From a virus: 22,276 nt of DNA. Every line of letters begins with the position of its first letter. Position 1 is the stretch's first letter. Under the pieces are notes generated by a model. That model was given only the letters and a program-made list of their open reading frames with translations. It was not told the origin of the DNA and did not search any database. This document shows, piece after piece, positions 13,260 through 20,607 of this stretch. Both the position numbers and the translations under genes were made by a program. The stretch covers positions 1-22,276 of IMG/VR virus record IMGVR_UViG_3300047557_000323. One strand, 5' to 3'.

Positions 13260-14104
13260 GCGAAACGGCAGATATTGAGGAAATCGTCACGGAAGAACCG
13301 CAGGAGCAGCAAGAGGTTGAGCAGGTGCTTGAGCAGGATGAGCAAGAACCTGAGCAACAGCAAGATGAGCCTGATGAGTCTGAAGTGGTTGTTTCCATTG
13401 GTGAGGAGTCGCCACCTCAAGAGGAAACGCGGGCACCTGATTGGGTGCGCGAGTTGCGGAAATCACACCGCGAGTTGCAGCGCAAGAACCGTGAGCTTGA
13501 AGCCAAACTGACAACCCAAGCGCCTGTAGTGCAGCCGCTGGGTAAGAAGCCGACGCTTGAGGATCACGACTACGACGCCGAGAAGTTTGAGACTTCGTTG
13601 GCAGAGTGGTACGAGCGCAAGCGAAAAGCGGATGAAGTGGCAGCGCAGGCCAGACTCGCTGAGGAGCAACAGCAGCGGCAATGGCAGGCAAAGCTGGATT
13701 CCTACGGCAAGGCGAAAGCCTCGCTCAAGGTGCGCGATTTTGATGATGCTGAAGAAGTCACTCAGCAAGCATTGGACATCACGCAGCAGGGAATCGTGCT
13801 TCAGGGTGCAGAAAATCCTGCCCTGTTGGTGTACGCACTTGGCAAGAACCCAAAGAAGGCCGCAGAACTCGGCTCAATCAAAGATCCTGTGAAATTCGCT
13901 TTTGCGGTAGCGAAACTGGAGAAAGACTTGAAGGTTACGCAACGCAAAGCGGCACCGCCGCCCGAGAAAGTCGTGCAAGGTAACGCAGGCGTTTCTGGCG
14001 CGGTTGATTCAACACTCGACCGGCTGCGTGCTGAAGCTGAGAAGTCCGGTGACTACACCAAGGTCTTTAAGTACAAGCAGCAGCAGAAAGTCAAACAGAA
14101 ATGA
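13256..14104 (+). CDS. Scaffolding protein (P22 gp8-like)
   Basis: The 282-aa product has a very acidic Glu/Gln-rich start (residues 1-57), the motif APDWVRELRKSHRELQRKN (59-77), and long helical charged stretches through the middle. It ends with a basic tail KVFKYKQQQKVKQK. This fits internal scaffolds of P22-like phages, where the basic C-terminus docks on the coat protein and the rest forms an elongated coil that leaves the shell before DNA enters. It is placed directly before the coat gene, as in P22, and length is close to P22 gp8 (303 aa). It overlaps the repeat protein by ATGA at its start. Sequence similarity of scaffolds is low, so context carries much of the call. Confidence 0.85.
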   Translation: MSETADIEEIVTEEPQEQQEVEQVLEQDEQEPEQQQDEPDESEVVVSIGEESPPQEETRAPDWVRELRKSHRELQRKNRELEAKLTTQAPVVQPLGKKPTLEDHDYDAEKFETSLAEWYERKRKADEVAAQARLAEEQQQRQWQAKLDSYGKAKASLKVRDFDDAEEVTQQALDITQQGIVLQGAENPALLVYALGKNPKKAAELGSIKDPVKFAFAVAKLEKDLKVTQRKAAPPPEKVVQGNAGVSGAVDSTLDRLRAEAEKSGDYTKVFKYKQQQKVKQK

Positions 14105-14112
14105 GGTAAATC

Positions 14113-15387
14113 ATGGCAAACGCATTTAATAAAGAAGAACGCGTCGCGTTCGAGAACATTCTGGAAGGCTTCCAGGACGCTCTGGTGCTGTCGCGCAACG
14201 TTTCGGTGTACAACACCGACCAGACGATGATGGAGCGCACCAACAACGTCATCTGGCGTCCGCAGCCCTACATCGCTGAGTCGATCACTGCCGCCCCTGG
14301 CACTGACATCTCCTCGTCCTACAAGGACATGACTCAGTTGGCTGTGCCTGCGACCATTGGTTTCAGCAAGTCTGTGCCTTGGACGCTGAACGCGCTGGAA
14401 CTGCGTGATGCGCTGCAAGAGGGTCGCCTGGGCGATGCCGCCAAGCAGAAGCTGGCCTCGGACATCAACGTTGCCATCATGAACGTTGCTGCCACCCAGG
14501 GCACGCTGGTTGTGAAGCGTACCGCTGCCGCCTCAGGCTTTGATGATGTCGCGCAATGCGACGCCATCATGAACGAGCAGGGCGTGCCGTCTTATGACCG
14601 CTATCTGGCTCTGAGCACCCGCGACTACAACGGCATGGCGAACAACCTGTCGGCTCTGTCGCGTTCGTTTGGCAACCAGAAGTCGGATTCGGCCTACGAG
14701 CGTGCCTATGTCGGCATGGTCGCTTCGTTCGACACCTTCAAGCTGGACTACGCCAACCGCAAGGCCGCCGCTGCTGGCTCGGGCATCACCATTGATACCC
14801 GTACCGCTGCGAACAACTACTACCAGCCCAAAGCGACCAGCACCGCGGTCGGTGGTCAGATCAACGTTGACAACCGCTATCAGACCGTGACTGTCTCCTC
14901 GACCACCAACGTGGCCGCTGGCGACTGCTTCACGATCTCTGGCGTCAACGCCTGCCACCACATCACCAAGGGTGACACTGGCGTGCTGAAAACCTTCCGG
15001 GTGATCAGCGTGACCAACTCCACCACGATGGTGATTTCGCCTCCGATCATCTCCGATCAAGGCGCGACCGATGCTGAGGCTCAGTATCAGAACGTGATCG
15101 TTACGCCTGCTGCTACGGCTAACATCGTGTTCCTGAACACCGCCTCGGCTTACCTCAACCCGTTCTGGCAGAAAGACTCGCTTGAGATCCTGCCGGGTCG
15201 GTATGCGGTGCCTGCCGATGCTGGCGTTGCTGTGATGCGTGCTGCCACTGACCAGGGCGTTGAACTGGTGATGCAGAAGTTCTACGACATCAACACCATG
15301 AAAACCAAGTATCGTCTCGATACCTTGTTTGGTGTGGTGAACAAGCAGCCGGAAATGTCCGGTGTGATCTTGTTCTCGCAGACCTGA
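14113..15387 (+). CDS. Major capsid (coat) protein, P22 gp5-like
   Basis: A 424-aa protein, close to the 430 aa of P22 coat, with a GAGGT site before its ATG. The N-arm (residues 1-50) includes ENILEGFQDALVLSRNV and RTNNVIWRPQPYIAES, a pattern of P22-family coats of the HK97 fold. Residues about 225-345, rich in beta strands (YQTVTVSSTTNVAAGDCFTI, FRVISVTNSTTMVI), occupy the place of the P22 insertion (I) domain, which helps fold and size the shell. The C-terminal part (LDTLFGVVNKQPEMSGVILFSQ) ends as in homologues. Codons look optimised for high expression. A strong terminator follows 14 bp after the stop. Confidence 0.93.
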   Translation: MANAFNKEERVAFENILEGFQDALVLSRNVSVYNTDQTMMERTNNVIWRPQPYIAESITAAPGTDISSSYKDMTQLAVPATIGFSKSVPWTLNALELRDALQEGRLGDAAKQKLASDINVAIMNVAATQGTLVVKRTAAASGFDDVAQCDAIMNEQGVPSYDRYLALSTRDYNGMANNLSALSRSFGNQKSDSAYERAYVGMVASFDTFKLDYANRKAAAAGSGITIDTRTAANNYYQPKATSTAVGGQINVDNRYQTVTVSSTTNVAAGDCFTISGVNACHHITKGDTGVLKTFRVISVTNSTTMVISPPIISDQGATDAEAQYQNVIVTPAATANIVFLNTASAYLNPFWQKDSLEILPGRYAVPADAGVAVMRAATDQGVELVMQKFYDINTMKTKYRLDTLFGVVNKQPEMSGVILFSQT

Positions 15388-15401
15388 TCGTAGACTGACA
15401 G

Positions 15402-15430
15402 GGCAGGGGCTTCGGCCCCTGTCTTGTTTT
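15402..15430 (+). terminator. Intrinsic terminator after the coat gene
   Basis: The stem GGCAGGGGC (15402-15410) and GCCCCTGTC (15415-15423), nine pairs with one G-T wobble, closes on a stable TTCG loop and runs into TTGTTTT. This is a textbook rho-independent terminator. It would end most head-module transcripts here, favouring coat over the tail genes that follow. Confidence 0.88.
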
Positions 15431-15441
15431 AGGAGTGCGGT

Positions 15442-15606
15442 ATGCCGCTGAAAAAAGGTTATTCGCAGAAGTCCATTTCGTCCAACATCTCGAAAGAGAT
15501 GAAGGCTGGCAAGCCGCAGAAGCAAGCGGTGGCGATTGCTCTGAGTACGGCACGCACTGCCGCCATGAAAGCAGGAAAGCCTAGCAAAGCGCCGAGGAAG
15601 AAATGA
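15442..15606 (+). CDS. 54-aa basic protein (PLKKG...QAVAIALS family)
   Basis: From ATG 15442, 6 nt after AGGAG, this frame encodes 54 residues with the pattern MPLKKGYSQKSISSNISKEM, then GKPQKQAVAIALSTAR, and a basic tail. I recognise it as a tiny protein widely found in phage structural modules, with no known function. It is strongly positive (many Lys and Arg), soluble and helical, so it could bind DNA or an acidic virion surface. It ends in an ATGA overlap with the next small gene. First gene after the coat terminator. Confidence 0.75.
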   Translation: MPLKKGYSQKSISSNISKEMKAGKPQKQAVAIALSTARTAAMKAGKPSKAPRKK

Positions 15607-15758
15607 AAGCCAAACCTCCTGGCCTCTATGCCAACATTGCCGCTAAACGCGAGCGCATCGAGGCTGGCAGTAAGGAGCGTATGCGTAAGCCTGGGAGCAA
15701 AGGCGCTCCGACTGCTGCTGCGTTTCGTGCCGCTGCCAAGACTGCAAAGAAAAAATGA
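15603..15758 (+). CDS. 51-aa basic protein (GLYANIAAKRERIEAGS family)
   Basis: A 51-residue frame between two ATGA overlaps. Its sequence GLYANIAAKRERIEAGSKER, then MRKPGSKGAPTAAAF, is a recognisable small phage protein found in many podovirus-like genomes, with unknown function. It is rich in Lys/Arg/Ala and lacks any membrane span. It pairs with the 54-aa gene before it; both are basic and of similar size, which suggests a joint role, for example in DNA compaction or as minor virion parts. No catalytic residues are evident. Confidence 0.75.
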   Translation: MKAKPPGLYANIAAKRERIEAGSKERMRKPGSKGAPTAAAFRAAAKTAKKK

Positions 15759-16060
15759 CCGAATTTCCGACGCTTGTTTACCGATCCCCAGGCCCGCATC
15801 ACGGCCCAGGCTCAACGACCTATGACTATCGTGGCGTTAAGACTGAAGATGAGTTGACGCTGCGACAGATCGAGGGCTGGACGTTGAGTCTTGACGAGGC
15901 GATCAACGGTAAGCCAGTAGCGCCTGAGCCTGTGGACAACTCGCCGCCGACTCGGGCTGAGATGGAGCAGAAGGCGCGGGAACTGAAGATCAAGTTTGAC
16001 GGTCGCACGACGGATCGGAAACTGTTAGGATTGATCGAGTCCGCAATGGGGTCGGTATGA
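15755..16060 (+). CDS. 101-aa protein with SAP/HeH-like C-terminus
   Basis: The first half (TLVYRSPGPHHGPGSTTYDYRGVKTEDELTLRQIEGW) is a short beta-rich region of a type common in phage structural modules. The second half, PTRAEMEQKARELKIKFDGRTTDRKLLGLIESAM (about 65-98), is the helix-extended-loop-helix (SAP/HeH-like) motif with the FDGRT loop, seen at the ends of many phage head proteins and thought to touch DNA or help assembly. ATGA overlaps join it to both neighbours. Placed between coat and the gp4-like tail accessory gene, it may help head completion. Function not established. Confidence 0.78.
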   Translation: MTEFPTLVYRSPGPHHGPGSTTYDYRGVKTEDELTLRQIEGWTLSLDEAINGKPVAPEPVDNSPPTRAEMEQKARELKIKFDGRTTDRKLLGLIESAMGSV

Positions 16061-16539
16061 GTTACACAAAACGCCAGTTTGTCGAGGCCGCCTTCGAGGA
16101 AATCGGACTGGCGGCGTATGTGTTTGATCTGTCCCCTCAGCAGATGGAGTCTGCGGTGCGCCGTCTGGATACCATGATGGCCGAGTGGAACGCCAAGGGT
16201 ATCCGTCTGGCATATCCGCTGCCGTCCAGTCCGCAGGACAGTGACATTGACGCTGAAACGACGGTGCCTGACAGCGCCAACGAAGCAATCATCTGCAATC
16301 TTGGTATCAGACTGGCTCCGTCCTATGGTAAGCAAGTGATGCCTGAGACGAAGGTGACGGCAAAGATGGCTTACAACACGCTGCTGGCGCGTGCGACAAT
16401 GCCGATGGAGCAGCAATTCCCTGCTGCAATGCCTTCTGGTGCTGGCAACAAGCCTTGGCGCGTCTACGACGATCCATATCTGCGTCCGCCGTACTTCCCG
16501 GTGGACTCTGGGCCTGAAGGCCCGCTGGAGTACAACTGA
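16057..16539 (+). CDS. P22 gp4-like head-to-tail accessory protein
   Basis: The 160-aa protein (P22 gp4 is 166 aa) starts MSYTKRQFVEAAFEEIGLAAYVFDLSPQQMESAVRRLDTMMAEWNAKGIRLAYPL, a pattern diagnostic of P22-type tail accessory factors. It then has the conserved IICNLGIRLAPSYGKQV helix and a Pro-rich C-terminal arm. In P22 it binds the underside of the portal after packaging and stops DNA leaking out, and is also a cell-wall hydrolase in that phage. The ATG is coupled to the preceding gene by ATGA. Helices and the C-terminal arm match homologues; the call is strong. Confidence 0.9.
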   Translation: MSYTKRQFVEAAFEEIGLAAYVFDLSPQQMESAVRRLDTMMAEWNAKGIRLAYPLPSSPQDSDIDAETTVPDSANEAIICNLGIRLAPSYGKQVMPETKVTAKMAYNTLLARATMPMEQQFPAAMPSGAGNKPWRVYDDPYLRPPYFPVDSGPEGPLEYN

Positions 16540-16991
16540 TGCCTACGATCAATCAACTGCCGACTCTGGCGACGGTTTCATCCGGCGATCAGTTGCCGGT
16601 CTACACGCCTAGCAACGGCGATGCTCGCAAGATGAGCATCGGTTCACTGCTGACGTTCTTCCAGTCATCGTTCGCCTCGCCTACGATGTCGGTGCAGTAT
16701 GCGACGCCTGGGACTGGCTTCAACGTCACTGTGGCGACCAACAGCACGCAGGCATGGTTGCTGATTCAGCCTGCTGGAACGCTGGCAACTGGCACTGTGA
16801 CGCTGCCGCTGAACACCAGCGTTGCTGATGGTCAGGAGGTGCTGGTGACGACGACGCAGCAGATTACATCGTTCACGCTCGGCCTGAACGGTGCTGCGGC
16901 TGCGTTTGGTGATCCGACGACGCTGGCGGCTGAGGACTTCTTCCGTATGCGTTACTACGGGCCTACAAATTCTTGGTACAGGATTGCTTGA
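16539..16991 (+). CDS. 150-aa structural protein, INQLPT family
   Basis: The N-terminus PTINQLPTLATVSSGDQLPVYTPSNGDARKMSIGSLLTFF is a repeatedly seen start of phage proteins, sometimes fused to tailspike or fibre modules as an attachment domain. The rest (VQYATPGTGFNVTVATNST and onward to FFRMRYYGPTNSWYRIA) is beta-rich and likely a small beta-sandwich or a trimeric cap. It starts at TGATG, sharing one base with the stop before it. By position among gp4-like and gp10-like genes it is a tail or head-tail protein. No enzyme motif is visible. Confidence 0.75.
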   Translation: MPTINQLPTLATVSSGDQLPVYTPSNGDARKMSIGSLLTFFQSSFASPTMSVQYATPGTGFNVTVATNSTQAWLLIQPAGTLATGTVTLPLNTSVADGQEVLVTTTQQITSFTLGLNGAAAAFGDPTTLAAEDFFRMRYYGPTNSWYRIA

Positions 16992-16993
16992 TC

Positions 16994-17293
16994 ATGACCA
17001 TTCGCGCACCGTTTCAGCCTCAACGTGGGGCAAACCAAGTCGTGACACCTGGCGCTGCATCGGCGTCTGCGACCATTGCTCTCGGGCCTAAGTCTGTCCG
17101 TCTGGTCAACAGCGGCGCAAACATCTGCCACGTTCGCATTGGTCAGGGCACTCAGACTGCGACGACGGCTGACATGCCGATTCGTGCAGGCAGCGAGATC
17201 ATTGTGCAGCGCCAAGAGGATGAGGTGACTGTGGCTTACATCAGCGCCTCGGGCACGACGCTGCACATTCAGACCGGCGAAGGCGGCTACTGA
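16994..17293 (+). CDS. 99-aa beta-rich virion protein
   Basis: ATG 16994, 2 nt after the previous stop. The protein begins MTIRAPFQPQRGANQVVTPGAASASATIALGPKSVRLVNSGANICHVRIG and continues as short strands to the end. This is the pattern of small all-beta phage structural proteins (possibly forming rings or caps) common in podoviral tail regions. There is one cysteine and no membrane span. An in-frame upstream start at 16973 is rejected because it would lie inside the preceding gene without a ribosome site. Confidence 0.7.
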   Translation: MTIRAPFQPQRGANQVVTPGAASASATIALGPKSVRLVNSGANICHVRIGQGTQTATTADMPIRAGSEIIVQRQEDEVTVAYISASGTTLHIQTGEGGY

Positions 17294-17294
17294 G

Positions 17295-17576
17295 ATGGCG
17301 AAAGATCCTCGACTCGAAAGGGCCGGGGTCAGCGGCTACAACAAGCCCAAGCGCACGCCTGGACATCCGACCAAGAGTCATGTGGTCGTTGCCAAAACTG
17401 GCGATCAGGTCAAGACGATCCGATTCGGCCAGCAGGGTGTGTCAGGCTCACCAAAGAAAGAAGGTGAGTCAGAGTCCAGCCGCAAGCGCCGCGAGTCATT
17501 CAAGGCCAGACATGCCGAGAACATTGCCAAGGGCAAGATGAGTGCGGCATATTGGGCTGACAAAGTGAAGTGGTGA
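17295..17576 (+). CDS. 93-aa basic protein (DUF6321-like)
   Basis: The sequence has three recognisable blocks: GVSGYNKPKRTPGHPTKSHVV, KTIRFGQQGVSG, and ESFKARHAENIAKGKMSAAYWADKVKW. I know this from small phage proteins of unknown function, probably the DUF6321 group, though the DUF number is from memory. It is very basic and the last block keeps an invariant Trp and Lys. The protein lies between the 99-aa and gp10-like genes, separated from each by single bases (TGAGATG junctions). It may bind DNA or RNA. Function is unknown. Confidence 0.78.
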   Translation: MAKDPRLERAGVSGYNKPKRTPGHPTKSHVVVAKTGDQVKTIRFGQQGVSGSPKKEGESESSRKRRESFKARHAENIAKGKMSAAYWADKVKW

Positions 17577-17577
17577 G

Positions 17578-18999
17578 ATGGCTCAAATCCCGATCATCAG
17601 CGGAATCTATACGGACAACGGCCCGGACTTCCGGCAGTCCTATCCGGTCAACATGGAGCCTGTGCCTGTTGCCAACGGCATCAGCGGCGGCTATCTGCGT
17701 CCGTCTGATGGTCTGATCGCCCAGGGCACTGGGCCTGGCATTGATCGAGGCGGGATCAACTGGAACGGTGTGCTGTATCGAGTGATGGGCACGAAACTTG
17801 TGTCTATCAGCAGCACGAATGTCGTCACCATTTTGGGTGATGTCGGTGGATCGACGGATCTAGTCATCATGGACTATTCGTTTGACCACCTCGGCATCGT
17901 CTCTGGCGGCAACATTTATTTCTGGAATGGCACGACGCTGACCATTGGCAACTATCCGCTGCCAATCGTCACTGTCGGTCCAATCATTGATTTTTGTTTC
18001 ATCGACGGTCGGTTCATGCTGACCGATGGTGTGCGGCTGTACGTCACGGATGTTGGTGATCCGTTTACGATTGGCGCGTTTGCGTATCAGGAACCAGTCG
18101 CAGATCCTGACCCTGTATCATCACTGTTGCGTTTGCGCAACGAGGTGTATGCAATCAATCGCAACACTATTGAGGTGTATGAGTCGATTGGAGGATCTGC
18201 GCCGTTCCCGTTCAGCGTGATTGACGGTGCGCAGATCCAGAAGGGTGCGATTGGCGTTCAGGGTTCATGCGTTTTTTCCGAGATGATTGCCTTCATTGGC
18301 AGCGGTCGCAATGAAGCGCCTGCGGTCTATCTCGGCTCTGCGGCTGTGGCAACCAAGATCAGCACGCAAGAGATTGACGAGATTCTGGCAACGTACACTG
18401 AGCAGCAGTTGTCTCTGGTGAAACTTGAGCCTCGCAACGACAAGTCGCAGCAGTTCCTGTATCTGCATCTGCCAGACCGTACGCTGGTCTACGATGCTGC
18501 TGCGTCTGCCGCGATGGAGCAACAGGTGTGGACTGTTTTGGTCAGCACGACTGACGGTTTTGCACAGTACCGCGCACGCAACTTCGTCTGGATTTACGAC
18601 AAATGGACCTGCGGTGATCCTCAGTCCAGTACCTTTGGATACATGAGCGACACCACCTCAAATCATTGGGGTCAGATTGTGCGTTGGGAGTTTGGCACCG
18701 CCATTGTGTACAACGAGAGCAAGGGTGCAATCTTCCATCAACTCGAACTGGTTGCTCTGACTGGTCGCGTGGCCTTGGGTCAGAATCCTTGGATCAGTAC
18801 CAGTTACTCATACGACGGTCAGACCTGGGGTCAGGACAGAGCGATTCAGGTCGGATCTGTTGGTCAGACGCAAAAGCGCCTGGTGTGGTTCCAGCAGGGT
18901 CACATGCGCAACTGGCGTGTGCAGCGGTTCCGTGGCGACAGTCAGGCGCATCTATCGTTTGCGAGGCTTGAGGCTCAGTTAGAGCCTCTGGCGTACTGA
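17578..18999 (+). CDS. P22 gp10-like packaged DNA stabilisation protein
   Basis: The 473-aa product (P22 gp10 is 472 aa) begins with the characteristic PIISGIYTDNGPDFRQSYPVNMEPVP and contains repeats of Asp/Gly-bounded strands typical of the beta-propeller-like tail hub, with FIDGRFMLTDGVRLYV and DRTLVYDAAA. It ends with a sequence like LVWFQQGHMRNWRVQRFRGDSQAHLSF. In P22 six copies form the tail hub that binds gp4, spikes and the needle. Its length, position after gp4-like and before the fibre/needle-like gene match that system. Stop and next ATG share one base. Confidence 0.92.
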   Translation: MAQIPIISGIYTDNGPDFRQSYPVNMEPVPVANGISGGYLRPSDGLIAQGTGPGIDRGGINWNGVLYRVMGTKLVSISSTNVVTILGDVGGSTDLVIMDYSFDHLGIVSGGNIYFWNGTTLTIGNYPLPIVTVGPIIDFCFIDGRFMLTDGVRLYVTDVGDPFTIGAFAYQEPVADPDPVSSLLRLRNEVYAINRNTIEVYESIGGSAPFPFSVIDGAQIQKGAIGVQGSCVFSEMIAFIGSGRNEAPAVYLGSAAVATKISTQEIDEILATYTEQQLSLVKLEPRNDKSQQFLYLHLPDRTLVYDAAASAAMEQQVWTVLVSTTDGFAQYRARNFVWIYDKWTCGDPQSSTFGYMSDTTSNHWGQIVRWEFGTAIVYNESKGAIFHQLELVALTGRVALGQNPWISTSYSYDGQTWGQDRAIQVGSVGQTQKRLVWFQQGHMRNWRVQRFRGDSQAHLSFARLEAQLEPLAY

Positions 19000-19784
19000 T
19001 GGCAACGTCCAACAGGCTCAACCTGACGCGAGATGAGCTTGCGTCATTCCTGAAGAATCACCATCAGATTCGTCAGTTCGAGCGCCTGTTTGCTGACGTT
19101 GAGCAACTTGAGCCTACGACGCTTGATGATCTGGCTCTGGTTGGTGATAACGCAGCGCAGAAGGCTGTGCAGGCCATTGATGGGCTTGAGGCTCAGAAGC
19201 AGGAGCTTGAGGTTACGGTGGCTGCGCTTGAGGCCAAGGTCAATCAGGCTGTCAGCGCGTTGTCTACCATCAATGACCAGTTGTCGATGCTGATGCAGGC
19301 TCCGCCTCCTCGTGAGTTCAAGCGGTCGCGTTATGGGTCGTTCTACGACACGACGACGCAAACGGCGGCGGCGATCAACACGGCTACGGCTATCACGTTC
19401 AACACCACTGATCTGAGTCATGGCGTTAGCATTGGGACGACGACATCTCATGTGATCGTGGATACGCCTGGAATTTATAATTTCCAGACATCTATCCAGT
19501 TGGATAGCACTGTCTCTACATCAGAACAATTCTATTTGTGGTTCCGAGTCAACGGAGTTGACGTAACCAATTCAGCGTCACAAGTCAGGATTCAGGGCAA
19601 CAATGCGGAGATTTTTGTTGCTTTGAATTTCTTTTTCGACCTGAAGGCCGACGACTACGTTGAACTGATGTATTCAGTCAGTAGCACTGCGGTGCAATTG
19701 CTGGCCTCTGGCGCGGTGGCACCGCATCCTGGCATCCCGTCTGTCATTCTGACGGTTGCAAACAATATTCAAGGGGTTCAATAA
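18999..19784 (+). CDS. Fibre/needle-like tail protein with C1q-like C-terminus
   Basis: A 261-aa protein. Residues 1-40 (NLTRDELASFLKNHHQIRQFERLFADVEQL) form a helix found at the start of many phage fibres and may attach to the hub. Residues 50-98 read as a heptad-rich coiled coil (DGLEAQKQELEVTVAALEAK). Residues 110-261 fit a C1q/TNF-like jelly-roll: SRYGSFYDTTTQTA, LWFRVNGVDVTNS, LKADDYVELMYSVSSTAVQLL, and IPSVILTVANN at the end. It follows gp10-like directly, where P22 has its tail needle gp26; some needles end in a TNF-like knob. Needle or side fibre both fit; the C-terminal head is probably for binding or penetration. Confidence 0.78.
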   Translation: MATSNRLNLTRDELASFLKNHHQIRQFERLFADVEQLEPTTLDDLALVGDNAAQKAVQAIDGLEAQKQELEVTVAALEAKVNQAVSALSTINDQLSMLMQAPPPREFKRSRYGSFYDTTTQTAAAINTATAITFNTTDLSHGVSIGTTTSHVIVDTPGIYNFQTSIQLDSTVSTSEQFYLWFRVNGVDVTNSASQVRIQGNNAEIFVALNFFFDLKADDYVELMYSVSSTAVQLLASGAVAPHPGIPSVILTVANNIQGVQ

Positions 19785-20119
19785 TGGCAGTCATCGCAAA
19801 GGTTCTGGTCCCTCCGTTGCAGTTGGCAACGGGTGCGACCACTCAGTACACAGCCACAAACGTCAAGGCAATCATTGACAAGGCGACTGTGACCAACACT
19901 GACACGGTGAATCGTTCGTTCAACGTGCATCTTGTCACTAGCGGCGGGTCTGCCAATAACGCCAACCTTGTCATCGACACCAAGACAGTGGTGCCGAATG
20001 AGACTTATCTGTGCCCTGAGTTGGTTGGTCAGGTGCTGGATTCTGGCGACTTCATCAGCACGACGGCCAGCGCGGGCAGTGCGCTGACTCTGCGTATCTC
20101 TGGAAGGGAGATTGCATAA
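19784..20119 (+). CDS. 111-aa beta-rich structural protein
   Basis: TAATG coupling with the previous gene and an AAGGGG ribosome site lead to a 111-residue protein. It begins AVIAKVLVPPLQLATGATTQYTATNVKAIIDKATVTNTDTVNRSFNVHLV, a recurring type of small all-beta phage protein, and ends DFISTTASAGSALTLRISGREI. It is likely a beta-sandwich that assembles on the tail or capsid. No membrane span. It lies between the fibre-like and Cys-cluster genes; function unknown. Confidence 0.75.
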   Translation: MAVIAKVLVPPLQLATGATTQYTATNVKAIIDKATVTNTDTVNRSFNVHLVTSGGSANNANLVIDTKTVVPNETYLCPELVGQVLDSGDFISTTASAGSALTLRISGREIA

Positions 20120-20526
20120 TGGAAGGCGCAAAGATGCCGATGATGGTTCTCGGCGGGTTCAACGGCCTTGAGGTTGAAGAACCGTTCATTACAGCCGCAG
20201 AGAACAAGAAGAATACCCAGGTCGTCATCAACAACTGGATGCTTGGGCCTGAGAAGCCGTCCAGTGAGCCTGGTGCGAATAAACCGTATTGGGTTGCTTT
20301 GGGCAAGGCGATGCAGGTTGATGAGGATGAGGCTCGGCGTCGGCGCTGCTCGAACTGCGAGTATTACGACAACTCGACCAAGACGCAGGCCAAGATGGAG
20401 CGCATCCCACGCAACGCTTGGGACACTGGTGCCGGGTATCGTGGCTACTGCGACAAGTTTGAATTTGTCTGCCATGACATGCGAGCGTGTCAGGCGTGGG
20501 AAGAGCGCGAGTTCGAGGAAGATTGA
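20119..20526 (+). CDS. 135-aa protein with a five-cysteine cluster
   Basis: The protein carries CSNC (C77, C80), then GYCDKFEFVCHDMRACQAW (C111, C118, C124), a CxxC-x30-C-x6-C-x5-C arrangement with nearby His and Trp that suggests a bound metal or iron-sulfur centre. The first 70 residues (PMMVLGGFNGLEVEEPF, then PYWVALGKAMQVDEDEA) look like a separate arm. The same cysteine pattern occurs in other phage proteins I know only as hypothetical. It is coupled by TAATG to the gene before. Metal binding is inferred; the cofactor cannot be named from sequence. Confidence 0.75.
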   Translation: MEGAKMPMMVLGGFNGLEVEEPFITAAENKKNTQVVINNWMLGPEKPSSEPGANKPYWVALGKAMQVDEDEARRRRCSNCEYYDNSTKTQAKMERIPRNAWDTGAGYRGYCDKFEFVCHDMRACQAWEEREFEED

Positions 20527-20529
20527 CGT

Positions 20530-20598
20530 ATGGCGCGATTGTGCGAGAATGGCGGCACTGAGTCGCCAGCGCCCGCCAGTAGCGCATCCGTCCACTAG
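20530..20598 (+). CDS. Possible 22-aa leader peptide
   Basis: In the 81-bp gap, an ATG at 20530 four bases after a stop opens a 22-codon frame (MARLCENGGTESPAPASSAS...), ending TAG 20598. The stop lies 9 nt before the next start and includes its ribosome site. It could be translated by reinitiation, or be chance; no family is recognised. Confidence 0.2.
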   Translation: MARLCENGGTESPAPASSASVH

Positions 20599-20607
20599 GA
20601 TAGCGCC

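Noticed and set aside
14533-15525. 330-codon open frame antisense to the coat gene
   Set aside because: It is a shadow of the strongly biased coat codons; the product is Arg/His-rich with no family pattern and no ribosome site.
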